Source of the DNA: Acidobacteriaceae bacterium
GTDB taxonomy: Bacteria; Acidobacteriota; Terriglobia; Bryobacterales; Bryobacteraceae
Assembly: GCA_020247055.1 (NCBI GenBank)
Contig: JADCJL010000038.1
Coordinates: 1 to 48,607 of the forward strand
DNA length: 48,607 nt
Direction of reading: 5' to 3'
Both the position numbers and the translations under genes were made by a program. A model generated the notes under the pieces. It was not told the DNA's origin. It did not search any database and saw nothing but the letters and a program-made list of their open reading frames with translations. Below, one piece after another: positions 16,986-28,000 of this stretch (its first letter is position 1; the number at the start of each line of letters is the position of its first letter).

Positions 16986-17906
16986 TTAAGCGTGCTGGGA
17001 GAGCGAGCGGGCGCCGGGGATGACGGTAGCTTGTTTGAGTTTGGCCAGTTCGCGGCGGGCGACGATGGACCACTGGCTGTGGGGGTCGAGCTTGAGGTAG
17101 GTGCTCCAGTATTGAACGGCCTGCAGAGCGTCGCCCGAGGCTTGGTGGAGCAGGGCGAGATTGTAGTAGACGTCGGCGTATTGGGGGTTGAGGCGGAGGG
17201 CGGCGTGGTAGTGGGTGAGGGCGCGGAGGCGGTCGCCGCGTTCATCGTAGAGGTTGGCGAGATTGAACTGGGCGAGGGCGTATTCGGGGTCGGCCTCGAT
17301 GGCTTTGCGGTAGTGGTCTTCGGCCTGGGCCCAGCGGCGCTGGTGGAAGCGGATGGTGCCGAGATTGACGTGGGCGCCGGCGGCCTGCGGGTTCAGGGCG
17401 ATGGCTTTTTCGTAGTGGTCGATGGCTTCGGCGATGGGGCCGCCGGTTTGCTCGATGGCGAGGCCGCGTTCGAAGCACTGTTCGGCGTCGGCGAGTCTTT
17501 TCCGGCGATCGTCGATCGTACGGCCTTCCGGGCGGCTGAAGGGCCGGAGCTTTTCGAGCGCGGCGGCGTCGAAATCGAGCAGGAGTTGCCCGGAGAGCGA
17601 GTCCATTTTCTGCCCGCCGAGGTGTACGCCGATGCGTTTGCCATCGAGGAAGATCTTCAGTTCGGTGAAGGGATTAGCGATGTGCTGCAGGCGTTCGCGG
17701 AGCGACTGGAAGCTGCGGCGCACGCGGGCGACGGGGACTTTCTTTTCGCGGAGCGAGTTGAGGGCACGAAGGGCGATCAGGTCGCCGAGACCGTAGCGGT
17801 CCTGTTGCGGGATGAGGCCCTGCTGTTCCCAACAGCGGAGATGGCGTTCCGTCACCGACAGGACGCGTCGTACTTGATCGCGAGTCCAGGACTGCTGCGT
17901 AACCAC
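16986..17906 (-). CDS. MerR-type HTH regulator fused to TPR repeats
   Basis: A 306-residue protein (GTG start). Residues 6-65 form a MerR-like winged helix (WTRDQVRRVLSVTERHLRCW, EQQGLIP, YGLGDLIALRAL, REKKVPVARVRR). A middle region (about 75-125) includes a short FLDGKRIGVHLGG strand pair. From about 128 to 285 run four or so TPR units, e.g. AIDHYEKAIALNPQAAGAHV, AEDHYRKAIEADPEYALAQF, ALTHYHAALRLNPQYADVYY and AVQYWSTYLKLDPHS. The fusion suggests a DNA-binding protein controlled by protein-protein contact instead of by a small ligand, since the usual MerR effector Cys residues are absent. A 6-3-6 inverted repeat lies 11 bp upstream of the start. The architecture recurs in Acidobacteria; targets are unknown. 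Confidence 0.88.
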   Translation of the reverse strand: MVTQQSWTRDQVRRVLSVTERHLRCWEQQGLIPQQDRYGLGDLIALRALNSLREKKVPVARVRRSFQSLRERLQHIANPFTELKIFLDGKRIGVHLGGQKMDSLSGQLLLDFDAAALEKLRPFSRPEGRTIDDRRKRLADAEQCFERGLAIEQTGGPIAEAIDHYEKAIALNPQAAGAHVNLGTIRFHQRRWAQAEDHYRKAIEADPEYALAQFNLANLYDERGDRLRALTHYHAALRLNPQYADVYYNLALLHQASGDALQAVQYWSTYLKLDPHSQWSIVARRELAKLKQATVIPGARSLSQHA

Positions 17907-17917
17907 GTTGCTGGACT

Positions 17918-17932
17918 GAGCATATCATGCTC
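17918..17932 (-). promoter_or_regulatory. Inverted repeat upstream of the MerR-TPR gene, candidate autoregulatory operator
   Basis: A perfect inverted repeat, GAGCAT-ATC-ATGCTC, sits 11 bp before the GTG start. On the minus strand it includes TATGCT, a possible -10 hexamer, so a bound dimer would sit on the promoter as MerR-family proteins do. No good -35 is visible, and assigning it to the adjacent regulator is inference. Confidence 0.4.
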
Positions 17933-18003
17933 TGCTGTGGGGAGATTGTGGAAAACTACAAAATCTTGTGGGAGAGGTCGACAGAGACGCTATCAGGAGT
18001 ATC

Positions 18004-19020
18004 CTAGGCGCCGATGTAGCGGGAGTAGAGGCTGCGGGCGACGCCGATATCCTGGGTGCCTTTGATGATGGCGCGTCCGTCGGCAAACAGGGTGAGTTCG
18101 TAGGGATCGAGGAAGAAGCGAAGGGCGAACTCGTTGCGGCGGACAGCGCCGAGGGGGGCGAGGCGTTCGGCGAGGGAGGCGAGGTCAAGGGGGCGGTTGC
18201 GTTCGTGGATCTGTACGGCGTTGCGTCCGCAGAGGCTGATGGGGGCGCGGCGGGCGCCGTCGAGATAGACGAACTCGCGGCGGCCGCAGGCGGGGCAGTC
18301 GGGGTCGGCGGGGGGTTGGTCGAGTTGGCGGATGTTGCCGGACCAGACATCGATTGTTGTGAGTTTGGGGGCGGGAAACGAGCCCGAGAGGAGGCGGAGG
18401 GCCATGGCGGATTGAAGGGCGCCGATGGTGGAGGTGATGGCGCCGAGGACGCCGTCGGTTTCGCAGGTGGGTTGGGCGCCGGAGGGGGGAGCCGGATAGA
18501 CGCACTGGAGGCAGGAGGTTTGGCCGGGGAGGATGGGCATGGTGAGGCCGTAGCTGCCGACGGCGGCGCCGTAGATCCAGGGGATTTGGTGGGCGAGGGC
18601 GAAATCGTTGATGAGATAGCGGGTTTCGAAGTTGTCGGTGCCGTCGAGGAGGAGGTCGACGCCGGCGAGGAGGTCATCAGCGTTGGCGGGGGTGAGGTCG
18701 GCGATGAGGGGTTCGACGTGGATGGTGGAGTTGAAGCGGGCGATGGCGCGGGCGGCGGCGGCGGCTTTGGGGAGGGCTTCGGCGGCGTCGGCTTCATCAT
18801 AGAGCCATTGGCGTTGGAGGTTGGAGGCTTCGACGTAGTCGCGATCGATGAGGCGGAGGAAGCCGACGCCGGCGCGGGCGAGGGAGGCGGCCTGGAAGGA
18901 GCCGAGGGCGCCGCAGCCGACAATGGCGACGCGGGAGGCGAGGAGGCGTTCCTGGCCGGCCTCGCCGATGGGGGCGAAGAGGATTTGGCGGGAGTAGCGT
19001 TCCCGCTGCTGACTAGTCAT
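18004..19020 (-). CDS. ThiF/MoeB/HesA-family adenylyltransferase
   Basis: A 338-residue E1-like enzyme that adenylates the C-terminal glycine of a small sulfur-carrier protein (ThiS or MoaD type). The ATG at 19020 gives the classic start RERYSRQILFAPIGEAGQ. The nucleotide-binding loop VAIVGCGALGSFQA, the RDYVEASNLQRQ segment and the DGTDNFETRYLIND motif are intact. Zinc-site pairs are CLQC and CPAC, and the Cys in TCETDGVLGAI matches the catalytic Cys of MoeB-like enzymes. The C-terminal part (LTLFADGRAIIKGT, ARSLYSRYIG) resembles long Bacillus-type ThiF proteins, not the rhodanese-fused MoeBR type. No thiS, thiG or moa gene is adjacent, so thiamine versus molybdopterin role cannot be settled here. 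Confidence 0.9.
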   Translation of the reverse strand: MTSQQRERYSRQILFAPIGEAGQERLLASRVAIVGCGALGSFQAASLARAGVGFLRLIDRDYVEASNLQRQWLYDEADAAEALPKAAAAARAIARFNSTIHVEPLIADLTPANADDLLAGVDLLLDGTDNFETRYLINDFALAHQIPWIYGAAVGSYGLTMPILPGQTSCLQCVYPAPPSGAQPTCETDGVLGAITSTIGALQSAMALRLLSGSFPAPKLTTIDVWSGNIRQLDQPPADPDCPACGRREFVYLDGARRAPISLCGRNAVQIHERNRPLDLASLAERLAPLGAVRRNEFALRFFLDPYELTLFADGRAIIKGTQDIGVARSLYSRYIGA

Positions 19021-19040
19021 GCTGGTTTGATTGTGGGGCT

Positions 19041-19079
19041 CGGCGGGGGCTTTCAGCAACCTGCGGCGAGCAGCGAGGG
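19041..19079 (-). repeat. 39-bp dispersed repeat, copy 1 (21 bp upstream of the ThiF-like gene)
   Basis: This segment is 37/39 identical to 31579-31617 (differences at two transition sites only). Its interior can fold into a stem (GCGGG pairing with CCCGC or CCTGC) around a GCT-TTC-AGC mini-hairpin. Here it is intergenic on the minus strand, upstream of the adenylyltransferase. The remaining gap 19080-19292 shows no gene I can support. Confidence 0.75.
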
Positions 19080-19292
19080 GTGCGGGAGGCTGCGAGGAGG
19101 GCGGGTCGCCCGCAGCAGGCGTTTTTGGGCCGCGAAAGGAGCGATCGTGGCGGGGATGGCCGCGGGGCGGATTGGCGCGGGCATCCGCAGCTCCACAGAG
19201 CCTTGGCAGGTCACCCTGGTGGGGACGAACCTGGTTCTGTGAAGGTGTGGTGTCGACAATGGCAGTATGGGTTCGCTTGCGCGGGCAGAGGT

Positions 19293-22200
19293 CTATTGCA
19301 CCAGTACAATGCGCGAAGCTTCCGGTCGCGTCGGAAAGCCCGCTGGCGGCACCAGGGTGACGGTCGCGACGCCGGAGGCGACACCCACCAGCTGCACGGA
19401 CGGCGACGAGGGACCAAAGTCAACGAACACGGGATCGGGCCGCAGCACGGCCGCCGAGGAGGTCGTCACGTTGACGCGGACGTTCAGGCCCGGCCGGGGC
19501 TGTACGGGAAACAGCTCGCCGCTGCTGGATACACCGGCCAGCTGGATTCCCACGTTCCGCCGCTGGCCCAATCCCACGATGAAACTGGTATTTCCTTCGA
19601 AGACCAGGGCGGAGGGAACCAGGGTAAAGGTCTTCCGGGCGGTCGTGAATCCGCTGGCCGCGGCAGTGAGGGTCACCGTGCCCGCGTCGCTGTAGACATG
19701 CACGAAGAAAGTCGCCGAGGCGGTGCCAGAGAACCGCAGTTCGGTCAATACCGGAGAGTCGGGCTGCATGCTGAACCGGACCTTCGCGGGATCGCTTGAG
19801 GTGAGGGTGAGTAGTTCGGGGGTAGTTTCGGCGTTGAAAAAGCAGGCGAACCGGCTATCTTTAGCAAGCAGGTTGCCGCCGCATTGAAACTCCACGGTGG
19901 ACTCGCGAACAGTCAGGGTGAGCGAGGCGTTCTCGGGCGGCGGACCAAACCCTTCCGGCGGCCGCAGGGTGAGGTTGGCCGTACCGGGGCTGCGCCCAAC
20001 CACCGGAAAGGATTGGCGAGTGTCTCCTTCCCGAAACAGCAGGGGTTCCTGCGGCAGCGTCAGGATGCCCGGGTTGCTCGAAACCACCGCTACGCGCACA
20101 TCGGGGGCCCCTGGCCGCAGGGAGCGATCTCTGTAGCCAGGGCCGAGTTGCACGGACGGCGTCATTCTACCGCCGACCTGGAGCGGGTACGCGCTGGAGT
20201 CAGAGAACTGGAAGAAGCTGCGCTGCACCGCCACGGTACCCGTTGCCTCCTGATACGGGCCTCCGCTGGCGGTGACGGAGACATCGCCAGCCACCCCCAG
20301 CGCTTGCAGGAAGAACTGATTGGATTGCGGGTTACGGGCCTGCCAAACGACGTTGATGGAGGCCGAGCCCGGCGTGGTGGGCGAACGGGAGAGCAACAGC
20401 CGCGAGGGATCAGCGCTCGTGACGGAGAGGATAAAGGCTTCCGGGGGCGGTTCCGCGCCGGATTCCAACCTCACGGCGCCGGAGATCTGCTGCTGCGTGC
20501 CGAGCGTCAAGGTTTCGAGCGAAAAAGCAGTTCTCCGGACATCGATCCGCACGGTTGAAGGAGCGATGCTTATCTGTGGACTGGTCACGGACAACTCGGC
20601 GCTGCCGGGTCCTGTGGTGTTGACGCGGAACCCCACTCGCGATGCTCCCGGCACGAGGGTCAGCCGGGCGGGCTCCACGATGAAAACTCCCGGATTGTTG
20701 GAGGAGACGTTGACTTCGAGCGGAGCAACGCCGGGACGGAGCGAGGTGCCACGGGAGAGGCTATCCAAAGTCACCGCGAAGCTTACTTGTGCCGGCACCC
20801 GTAGATCCAAGGCACGGGTCTGTCCGCTGAAGGGGCCCTGCAACGAGGGGGTGAGCGGCGTCAGAGAGATCTGGGCTTCGCCAGGGATATGATCCTCCGC
20901 CGTGATGGATAAGCGGACAACGCCATCGCCGGCCAGTGCCTGCAGGAAGACTTGTGTGCCTTGAACGCGCACCGAGGGGAGGCCCGGAGCTGTAGCGGAG
21001 GTCGAAACCAGCAGGCGCGACGGGTCGAGCGATGTCACGGTGAAGAACACGGAGTTTCCCTGGTATGACGTGGTTCTGAACGAATAGGCTTGTGCGGTAT
21101 CGCGGGCTATTGTTCCGTTTGGAGGCAGAATGCGGCTCCGGGAGACAGCAACGGGCAAGTTCTCGCGGGTGGAAGGAATCGGCCCGGAGGAGGTGAAGCG
21201 CACGGAGTGATTACCGGCCTGAACAGCTCGCAACTGAAGACTCCCGGTTCCGTCCGGGAGGTTGAAGCCGGCGGGGGAGATTTCAATGGCGTTGCTACTG
21301 ACTTCAGCCGTGCCGGTGATGGAGACTCCCACGCGCGGAAGCATCGGGCCGAGCGGTTCCCCGGTAGCGTCGTCGAGGGGAACCGCGGCGATCCGCACCT
21401 GCTGCTGATCGCCGACTACGAGGTCCGCGCGGGGGGACGTCCAAGTGATGGCGGAGGCCAAGACCGCGATCCTGCTGCGAGCGGGCGCCGCGCCGGGGAA
21501 CTCGGCGGTGAGTTCGGTGGCTCCGGACGCGGAGAACCCCTCGACCCAGAACTCGAAGGATGAGCGTTCCACGCGAACGCGTAGCTCTTGCGTACCCGGT
21601 TGCGTACCCAAGCTTAGGCCGGCCACTTGCGGATTCGTGACGCGCAGGACAACTTCGCCGGCACCAAAACGCTCTGGATTGACCGAGCCCGTGACGCGGG
21701 TCCGCAAGTCCTTGCCGACCAGGATTTCGCGCGGAAGCTCCACGGTACGCGGGGTGGGCGTGGAGATCACCTTGAGCCGGGCCGGGGCCAGGTTTGCACC
21801 GGATGCCTCGGCAATCAGCTCCGCTTCGCCCGGCCCGACGACGCGTAACGTCAGGGTGCCGGTATTGATGGGGATTGCGCTGGTCAGAGGCTCGACGACC
21901 CCCAGGTTGGTGGACGTAAACCGGATCAATGCGTTGCCCAAGTCGGGCCGAACCCTTTCGCCAGATGGAGCGCTACCGGCCGGCCGAGGTTCCGTGTTGG
22001 ACACACATACACCCACGAACCCTTGCCCCAGTTCGGGACTCACGCGAAGCTCTCGGGCACCGCCATTCAACAACACTTGTGATGCCGTGAACTGAATGGG
22101 GATGCGGGCGCTGGCAAACTGCTCCCCGGATACGATTACTTCGGCCCCACCGCTATCCGTAAGGGCGTGCAGGAACGCGCCGACGAAACCGTTCGGCTGG

Positions 22201-25028
22201 GCAGTGACTGTCACGCTGTCGCTGCCGGGCGAATTGGGGGACAAGCTCAGCAAGAGCTTCGTTCGATCAGAGGAGCGGAATGTGATGCTGCCGCGTGCCA
22301 GCGGTGACGGAGCGTTAGTTTGGCCCGGGACGCGAAAGCTCACGCTGAAACCGGTCACCAGGTCGCGTCCGATGATCCCGGGAGTAGCTGGCACAATCAC
22401 CTCCGGCGACACGACTTCAATGCGGTTGTTGACGCCCGATAAAATAGGAAGTGGTGGATTGGAGATGGTGATTTCGGCCACCCCCAGCCCTACGGGCTGA
22501 AGCGTGGTCCCCGGATATCCGTCCGGTGTCGTTGGACTGACGGCCACTACGTCGGGCGCCGACGACACCCAGCGGGGCTCGAACTCGCCGAGCCCGGTAC
22601 GCAGCCTGAAGCCGTAAGCGTCCACCTGGTTCGTTTCCGGATTCACGGCGCCAAAGTTAACCCGCGGTCGAAAAGCCGCACTCCAGGTCGCCATCACCGC
22701 AGGCAGCGGCTGCATCACCACAAACGCCGGACGAAGGACGACTTTCACGGTGCGGGACGGGAATCCTGGCGCGCTCAGGATGAGATCGGCCTCGCCGGAT
22801 TCGGCGTAGGCTTCTATGCCGATAGCCTGGGGACTTGCCAGTGTCACCTCGGCGCCGGGCGTGTTGTTGTCGTCGATTGGTCTCATTAGATCGGGCCGGG
22901 TGGAGCGAACCGTCAGGGGTCCCTGCGCGAGACCCACGCGTACAGATGAGAGGAGATCCTTTCCGAGGAAGACGCGTTCCGGGGTGAGGATCGCGGTGGT
23001 CGTGATCCCGGCGATGAAGCCATTGCGGCCGGCCGGAACATCGGGCGGGAGGGTGTCGGGCGGGAGGGGCAGTTCGGGAGAAGTCGAAACCCCGGAAACC
23101 AGCACCGACGAGTCCCAATCGGCGACACTGGCGCCCACGCCGACCACGGTATTCGCGGCGTCCTCCCCGGCCCCGCCAAAGTATGTGGATTGCAGCGGAA
23201 GATTGTCCAGATCGAGGAACAGGTAAAATCCATCCGACGGGCCGGCCAGGACGCTTTGCAGGGGATCTTTCAATGGCAGATCGGCGGAGCGGGTCTCGCC
23301 CACCAGGTGAATCCGGTCGGCGCTGTCTGCCCAGATGCCGCGGGCGTCCTCGTCACCGCTGCCGCCCCAATAGGTGAGGCTCAACCAGGTGGAGTCCGAG
23401 AAGCGCAAGCGTCCGGCGAATGCATCGGCCCCGCCGCCGGGCGCTGGTTGGGCGGGATTGACGACAGCGAGGTCGGTGGATCTGGTGGTGCCGGCGACGA
23501 AGAGCGGCAACGTGTTGTTGAACAAGTTCCGTTCGTAGAACAGGGCGGTTACGGCATCGGCGGCATTGCCGCCGACTAGCTGCGCGGCGGGCTGGTAGCT
23601 GAACTCGGCGCCGTTGAACGTGCGGCGGATGTTGAGCAGGAAACCATCGGAGCCTCCCTGGAGATCGGCACGGCCAAGCGTAGTTGGGAAATCGGTGGAC
23701 TTCGTTTCGCCACCCAGCCAGCTCCAATTGAGGGGCCCGGCGAATGCCCGGGCGACCTCGTCGCCAGTGCCACCATAGTAGGTTCCAAATGTCAGTCTGC
23801 GCGTTGGCAGTTGATAGATGGCGACAAACAGATCGGTACCTCCGGCTAATTGTGTTTGCCAGGCACCGCGGGTCGGCAAGTCCCGGGAGTTGGTATGGCC
23901 GCCGATCACCACGGAATCGAAATCGAACTCCGCGCCCGCGACGCGGTCTTCGCCAGAGCCACCGACATAGCCTCCGGCAAGGGACAAGACCTGAAAGCGG
24001 CCCCCGATCCGAGCCCAGAACCCATCCGTCGCTCCGCCCTGATAGCTTCCGGCCGGATCGTTCTCGCTGGCAAAAGGAAGATCTTTCGAGGAGGTGGTTC
24101 CAGAGAGGACCCACTCGCGGGTTGACCTCGCGATGCTGAAGGAGCCAAGCTCATCATCGCCCGATCCACCGAAGAAAGTAGTGTCTCCAGGGGTGCCGGG
24201 GTTGCCCGGCAGAGGCAAGCGGGTGATGAAGATGTCGCGGCTACGCCGGCGGACGCGGCCAAAGCTGACCGACCGGGTATGACCCGCCACGAAGGACTGA
24301 CCGTTGTTTGGGTCGCGGCCGGAGTGGGTGATTTCGTCATCGTTTTCGCCGCCGATCACCTCCAGAGAGGTGAGAACCGGATCCACGACGAGCGTCCGGG
24401 AGGGATCGTAGGCGGCGAGTTCCAGGCCAAACTCCCCATCGCCCCGCGCGACGAAGCGGCCCTGCACCAGCCGCCGCTGTTCGCCATGCATCTGGAAGAT
24501 TTCCGGCAACCGTTGTTCCCAGGCCTCGCCCGCGACCGACTCCACCCGCAGGGTACCGCCCGGTAGCTGCCGCACGGCCCGCGCTCCTTCAAAGCGGAGA
24601 CGCACCTGTCCCGGGTCGGCCCCAGGCGCCAGCACCAGGTCGTACTCCAGGTCCCGGCCTGCTCCGTACAATACGATGCCAATGCCGGGATACAGATCGT
24701 CGCGCCGCAACTTCGCATAGACGGGCACCTCGGGAATCCACTGACGGCGCTCACTGCCGAGAAGGTACCGGTTGGTCCACACCCGATCGTCAGGCCGCCA
24801 CTTCGCTTGCGAACGGGCGCCGGCGAAGACAAGCCGGACGCCATCGCCAAGGCCGATGGCGCGTTCGGAGATTTCGGCGACATAACGCCCGCCCACCGTC
24901 CGAAAACCGGAGGTGGCGCTGGCCGCCTGCCCCCGGTTTTCCTCAAACCGGAGCTGCCTCGGCAGCCCCGGCTCCGGGGAGCCGAACGCTAAAGAAGAGA
25001 GTGCCAACAACACGATGATCAGTCGCAT
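19293..25028 (-). CDS. Giant secreted SBBP-propeller/multi-repeat protein 1
   Basis: A 1911-residue secreted protein; ATG at 25028 gives MRLIIVLLALSSLAFG as signal peptide. Residues about 20-240 form the N-terminal domain usual in front of SBBP repeats (LRFEENRGQ, GRDLEYDLVLAPGADP, SRTLVVDPVL). A propeller-like section (about 240-690) repeats the signature Y-x-GG-(S/T/A)-G-(D/E)-D: FFGGSGDDE, YYGGTGDEVA, YWGGSGDEDA and YFGGAGEDAA, alternating with GTTxSxDLP strands. From about 700 to the end run Ig-like beta modules, among them at least four with the pattern (S)xDPxRLLLS...PG..S...QAL..G. There is no sorting signal or barrel at the C-terminus. It lies 21 bp downstream of its larger paralogue, so they share an operon. 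Likely role is a surface or extracellular binding protein. Confidence 0.9.
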   Translation of the reverse strand: MRLIIVLLALSSLAFGSPEPGLPRQLRFEENRGQAASATSGFRTVGGRYVAEISERAIGLGDGVRLVFAGARSQAKWRPDDRVWTNRYLLGSERRQWIPEVPVYAKLRRDDLYPGIGIVLYGAGRDLEYDLVLAPGADPGQVRLRFEGARAVRQLPGGTLRVESVAGEAWEQRLPEIFQMHGEQRRLVQGRFVARGDGEFGLELAAYDPSRTLVVDPVLTSLEVIGGENDDEITHSGRDPNNGQSFVAGHTRSVSFGRVRRRSRDIFITRLPLPGNPGTPGDTTFFGGSGDDELGSFSIARSTREWVLSGTTSSKDLPFASENDPAGSYQGGATDGFWARIGGRFQVLSLAGGYVGGSGEDRVAGAEFDFDSVVIGGHTNSRDLPTRGAWQTQLAGGTDLFVAIYQLPTRRLTFGTYYGGTGDEVARAFAGPLNWSWLGGETKSTDFPTTLGRADLQGGSDGFLLNIRRTFNGAEFSYQPAAQLVGGNAADAVTALFYERNLFNNTLPLFVAGTTRSTDLAVVNPAQPAPGGGADAFAGRLRFSDSTWLSLTYWGGSGDEDARGIWADSADRIHLVGETRSADLPLKDPLQSVLAGPSDGFYLFLDLDNLPLQSTYFGGAGEDAANTVVGVGASVADWDSSVLVSGVSTSPELPLPPDTLPPDVPAGRNGFIAGITTTAILTPERVFLGKDLLSSVRVGLAQGPLTVRSTRPDLMRPIDDNNTPGAEVTLASPQAIGIEAYAESGEADLILSAPGFPSRTVKVVLRPAFVVMQPLPAVMATWSAAFRPRVNFGAVNPETNQVDAYGFRLRTGLGEFEPRWVSSAPDVVAVSPTTPDGYPGTTLQPVGLGVAEITISNPPLPILSGVNNRIEVVSPEVIVPATPGIIGRDLVTGFSVSFRVPGQTNAPSPLARGSITFRSSDRTKLLLSLSPNSPGSDSVTVTAQPNGFVGAFLHALTDSGGAEVIVSGEQFASARIPIQFTASQVLLNGGARELRVSPELGQGFVGVCVSNTEPRPAGSAPSGERVRPDLGNALIRFTSTNLGVVEPLTSAIPINTGTLTLRVVGPGEAELIAEASGANLAPARLKVISTPTPRTVELPREILVGKDLRTRVTGSVNPERFGAGEVVLRVTNPQVAGLSLGTQPGTQELRVRVERSSFEFWVEGFSASGATELTAEFPGAAPARSRIAVLASAITWTSPRADLVVGDQQQVRIAAVPLDDATGEPLGPMLPRVGVSITGTAEVSSNAIEISPAGFNLPDGTGSLQLRAVQAGNHSVRFTSSGPIPSTRENLPVAVSRSRILPPNGTIARDTAQAYSFRTTSYQGNSVFFTVTSLDPSRLLVSTSATAPGLPSVRVQGTQVFLQALAGDGVVRLSITAEDHIPGEAQISLTPLTPSLQGPFSGQTRALDLRVPAQVSFAVTLDSLSRGTSLRPGVAPLEVNVSSNNPGVFIVEPARLTLVPGASRVGFRVNTTGPGSAELSVTSPQISIAPSTVRIDVRRTAFSLETLTLGTQQQISGAVRLESGAEPPPEAFILSVTSADPSRLLLSRSPTTPGSASINVVWQARNPQSNQFFLQALGVAGDVSVTASGGPYQEATGTVAVQRSFFQFSDSSAYPLQVGGRMTPSVQLGPGYRDRSLRPGAPDVRVAVVSSNPGILTLPQEPLLFREGDTRQSFPVVGRSPGTANLTLRPPEGFGPPPENASLTLTVRESTVEFQCGGNLLAKDSRFACFFNAETTPELLTLTSSDPAKVRFSMQPDSPVLTELRFSGTASATFFVHVYSDAGTVTLTAAASGFTTARKTFTLVPSALVFEGNTSFIVGLGQRRNVGIQLAGVSSSGELFPVQPRPGLNVRVNVTTSSAAVLRPDPVFVDFGPSSPSVQLVGVASGVATVTLVPPAGFPTRPEASRIVLVQ

Positions 25029-25049
25029 ATGCCTTGATAAAGTCACGGA

Positions 25050-28000
25050 CTACGGAACGGTCACCTCGAGGCTGCCTCCCTCGCTCCAGACCGAGAACGG
25101 TTCCGGCACGATGAGCGTCAGCCGGGTCCGGCCGGGCGCCAGGGCGCGGAGGAAGAACGAGAGCAAGGCGGGAGAGGACGAGATGATGTTGTCTGGAATC
25201 TGAACGACACCCGCGGTGCTGCTGGTGACGCGGAGGCGTAACGGCGAAGCACCCGGGGGGAGGCTGCTCACCAGGGAAAGCGGGTTCGCTTCCCGGGTGA
25301 CGGGATCTACGGCCAGAGCTTGAATCAGGACATCATCCTGTGAGCCGGCATTGATTGTGGTCGCCGGGCGGACGAATCGGTACGCTACGGCGAGCACGGT
25401 TACCGGCTGCGCGAGGTCTTCATAGCCCGGGGCCGAGAGCCGCAGATTGGCCGCCCCCACACGCCGGCCATCCAAGCGGAACGAAACGCCACGCTCGCCG
25501 GCGGGGACCGGCACCAGGATTTCGGTCTGGCCGATTCCCCCCGCGAGGCCGACGGTGGCTCGATCTGGATCCGCGCTGGTTACGCGCACGAGCAGGCCAC
25601 CCGCGGGTGCCGGAAAAGAAAGTTCAAAGCTCAGATTGATGGCGGTGCCCGCGCCCACGCGATTCTCGCCGGAGAGGGCAAACCGCCCGCGGGTCACCTC
25701 GACCGGTACCGCGTTAGAGCGGCCACCGGCTCGAAGAGATAGCGTTGCCCGCCCCGTCGATACCGGGGTGAGCGGCACGCTCAACTGCGTCTCGCCTACC
25801 GGTATGCTGAGCTCCGGGGCCACGGTAAAGATGCGCGGATCGGAACTCTCGAGGCGCACCGGGAGCGGACCACTGGCGGGTGAGACCGTTCCGTTACGCA
25901 ACCGAAAATCGGCTCGGGCAACCCCTTGCGAACTCAAGCGGACCATTTCGCTCGCGGAGTTGAAGAGTTCCAGCAGCGGAGACTCGACGCGTATTTCCAC
26001 CTCGCGGGTCTCAAAAAGGGGACCAGACAGACGTACGTTCGCCGGACCGTCCGAGTCATCCAAGGCTTGCAAGAACAACACAGGGTTGTTCCCACGAAGG
26101 ACATCCACCTCGACGGCGGCCGAGCCGGCGCGCCGCTGATCGAGAGACAACAGCAGGCGCGACGGGTTCATCGATTCGAGGCGCACTCGCCCCGCGGTCG
26201 AGCTGCTGAAAAGTCGGGCTTGGCCCTGCAGGCCACGCCCGACGGGGCTGGCGGACAAGTCAATGGTGCCCGCGGTTACCGTCACATCGAAGGGCGGTGG
26301 TGGAGTCACGCCGTCGGGCAGGCGGAAACGAACCTGCGCCTGGCCCGGCGAAACGCCGATCACGGTGAAGACGAATCGGTTCGTGTTCGCCGTAAAACCC
26401 GTCGCGGAGGTCTGTATCCGTGCGACCTCCGGGGCGCTCACCAGGACCTCAATCGGCAGGGAGAAGCCCGGCCGGACGGTCGAACTGTTCCAGTCTTCCA
26501 AAAAAATGCCATCGCGCACGGGAGCCAGCGCGAGGACGAGGGCGAGGCTTTCGCCCGCGCGGAACGTCACCACTGCGCCGGGGCGGGACAATGGTCCGGT
26601 GAGTTGGCTCTCAACGAGTTCCAAGCTGAACGTCTTTTCCGCAAAGCCGGTGCCGCGCAATTCAATCTCCACAGTCCCCTGCCCGGCCAGCGCCTGCGCA
26701 TAGAAGCCGTTGGCGGCATCAAACGTGACGGAGGCCTGACCCGCCTGCTGCGGATCGGCCGAAAGGAGCAACCGGGCAGGATCTCGACTGGTGGCGGTGA
26801 TTTGACCGTTCAGCAGGAAGGGTCGGCCCGTGACGCTCTGGAGCCGGACTGGAATTTGCAAATTGCGGCCCACAGCCCGGAGTGATTGTACCGAGAGCTG
26901 CTGCTCTACCAACCGGAGGCGGAGGCGCGACTCCGGTGATTCGACAAAGCCGTCCGGTTGCAATACGGCAAACTCGGCCGTGCCCGGCTTCAAATGCCGA
27001 TAGGGGAGCCATACGGCGCCGCGGCCCTCTTCAAGAAACGGTAAGGACGAGGTGGCCATGACAACGCCCTCGCTCTCGACCGAGTAGCGCAAGAGGAACG
27101 GCTCGGTGCCACCGGCCAAGGTGAGTTCCCCGCGAATGACGGCCTGCGTTTCGGGGTCGAAGATCGCGGGTGCAAAGATCAGACTTTGCGCCTCGCCCGG
27201 CTGGAACGGCAGTTCGACGTCTCGCGTCAGGATGCGGTTGGCGCCGTCGGTGGGCACGGGCAGAGCGACGATGAAGGTGGCGGGAAAGAGATGGACCGAG
27301 ATCGGGACGGGGTCGGTGTTTTCGGGCTGCGCCAGCACGGTGACGGCGCCTTCGCTGACCAGCGCCTGGATGTAGACTTTTCCGTTCCGCACGGTCACTC
27401 GTTCCCGGCCTGGCGATTGGGGGTCGGCTCCCAGGCGCACCTTGGCCGGGTCTGTGCTGATGAAGGTCACCGCGGTCTGAGCGTCTAGGCGGTACGAGAT
27501 CTCGCGCTGCAGGCCCTTGCCGAGGGTGAGGCGGCTGGGGAACGGCTGGCCGTACGACGCAGGCAGGGGACGCCGCGAGGTGGCCTTCACGCGAGCGGAA
27601 GAGGAGAACACCGGCGCCGGTGGGGAGCCGAGGGTCAGGGTGACGACGGCTTCACCCTCGCGGCAATCGAGGGGAACATCCAGTGCTTGCGTGACGATGA
27701 AGAAAGTGGTTCGTAAGGGTCCGGCGATGGAGCAGGGGCCACTGGTCACCCGCGCCGAGGCGGAAGCAGGCGGGAGGCCAGTGGTGAGTAGCTGATTGTA
27801 GGCGCGCCGGTTCGTAGCCGGGTCAATCGCGAAGAGGCGAAAGTCTACCGAGGACTGGCCGGGTGTCACAATCGCCTCGTCCAAAGCGGGTTCCGCGGAA
27901 AGCCGGCCCACCGTTACGGACAGGGAATAGTTTCGACCGCTTGGGGTGCGGAGATCAACCGTGGTGGTGGATCCCGGCGCACCCGTGGCGACGAGCACGA

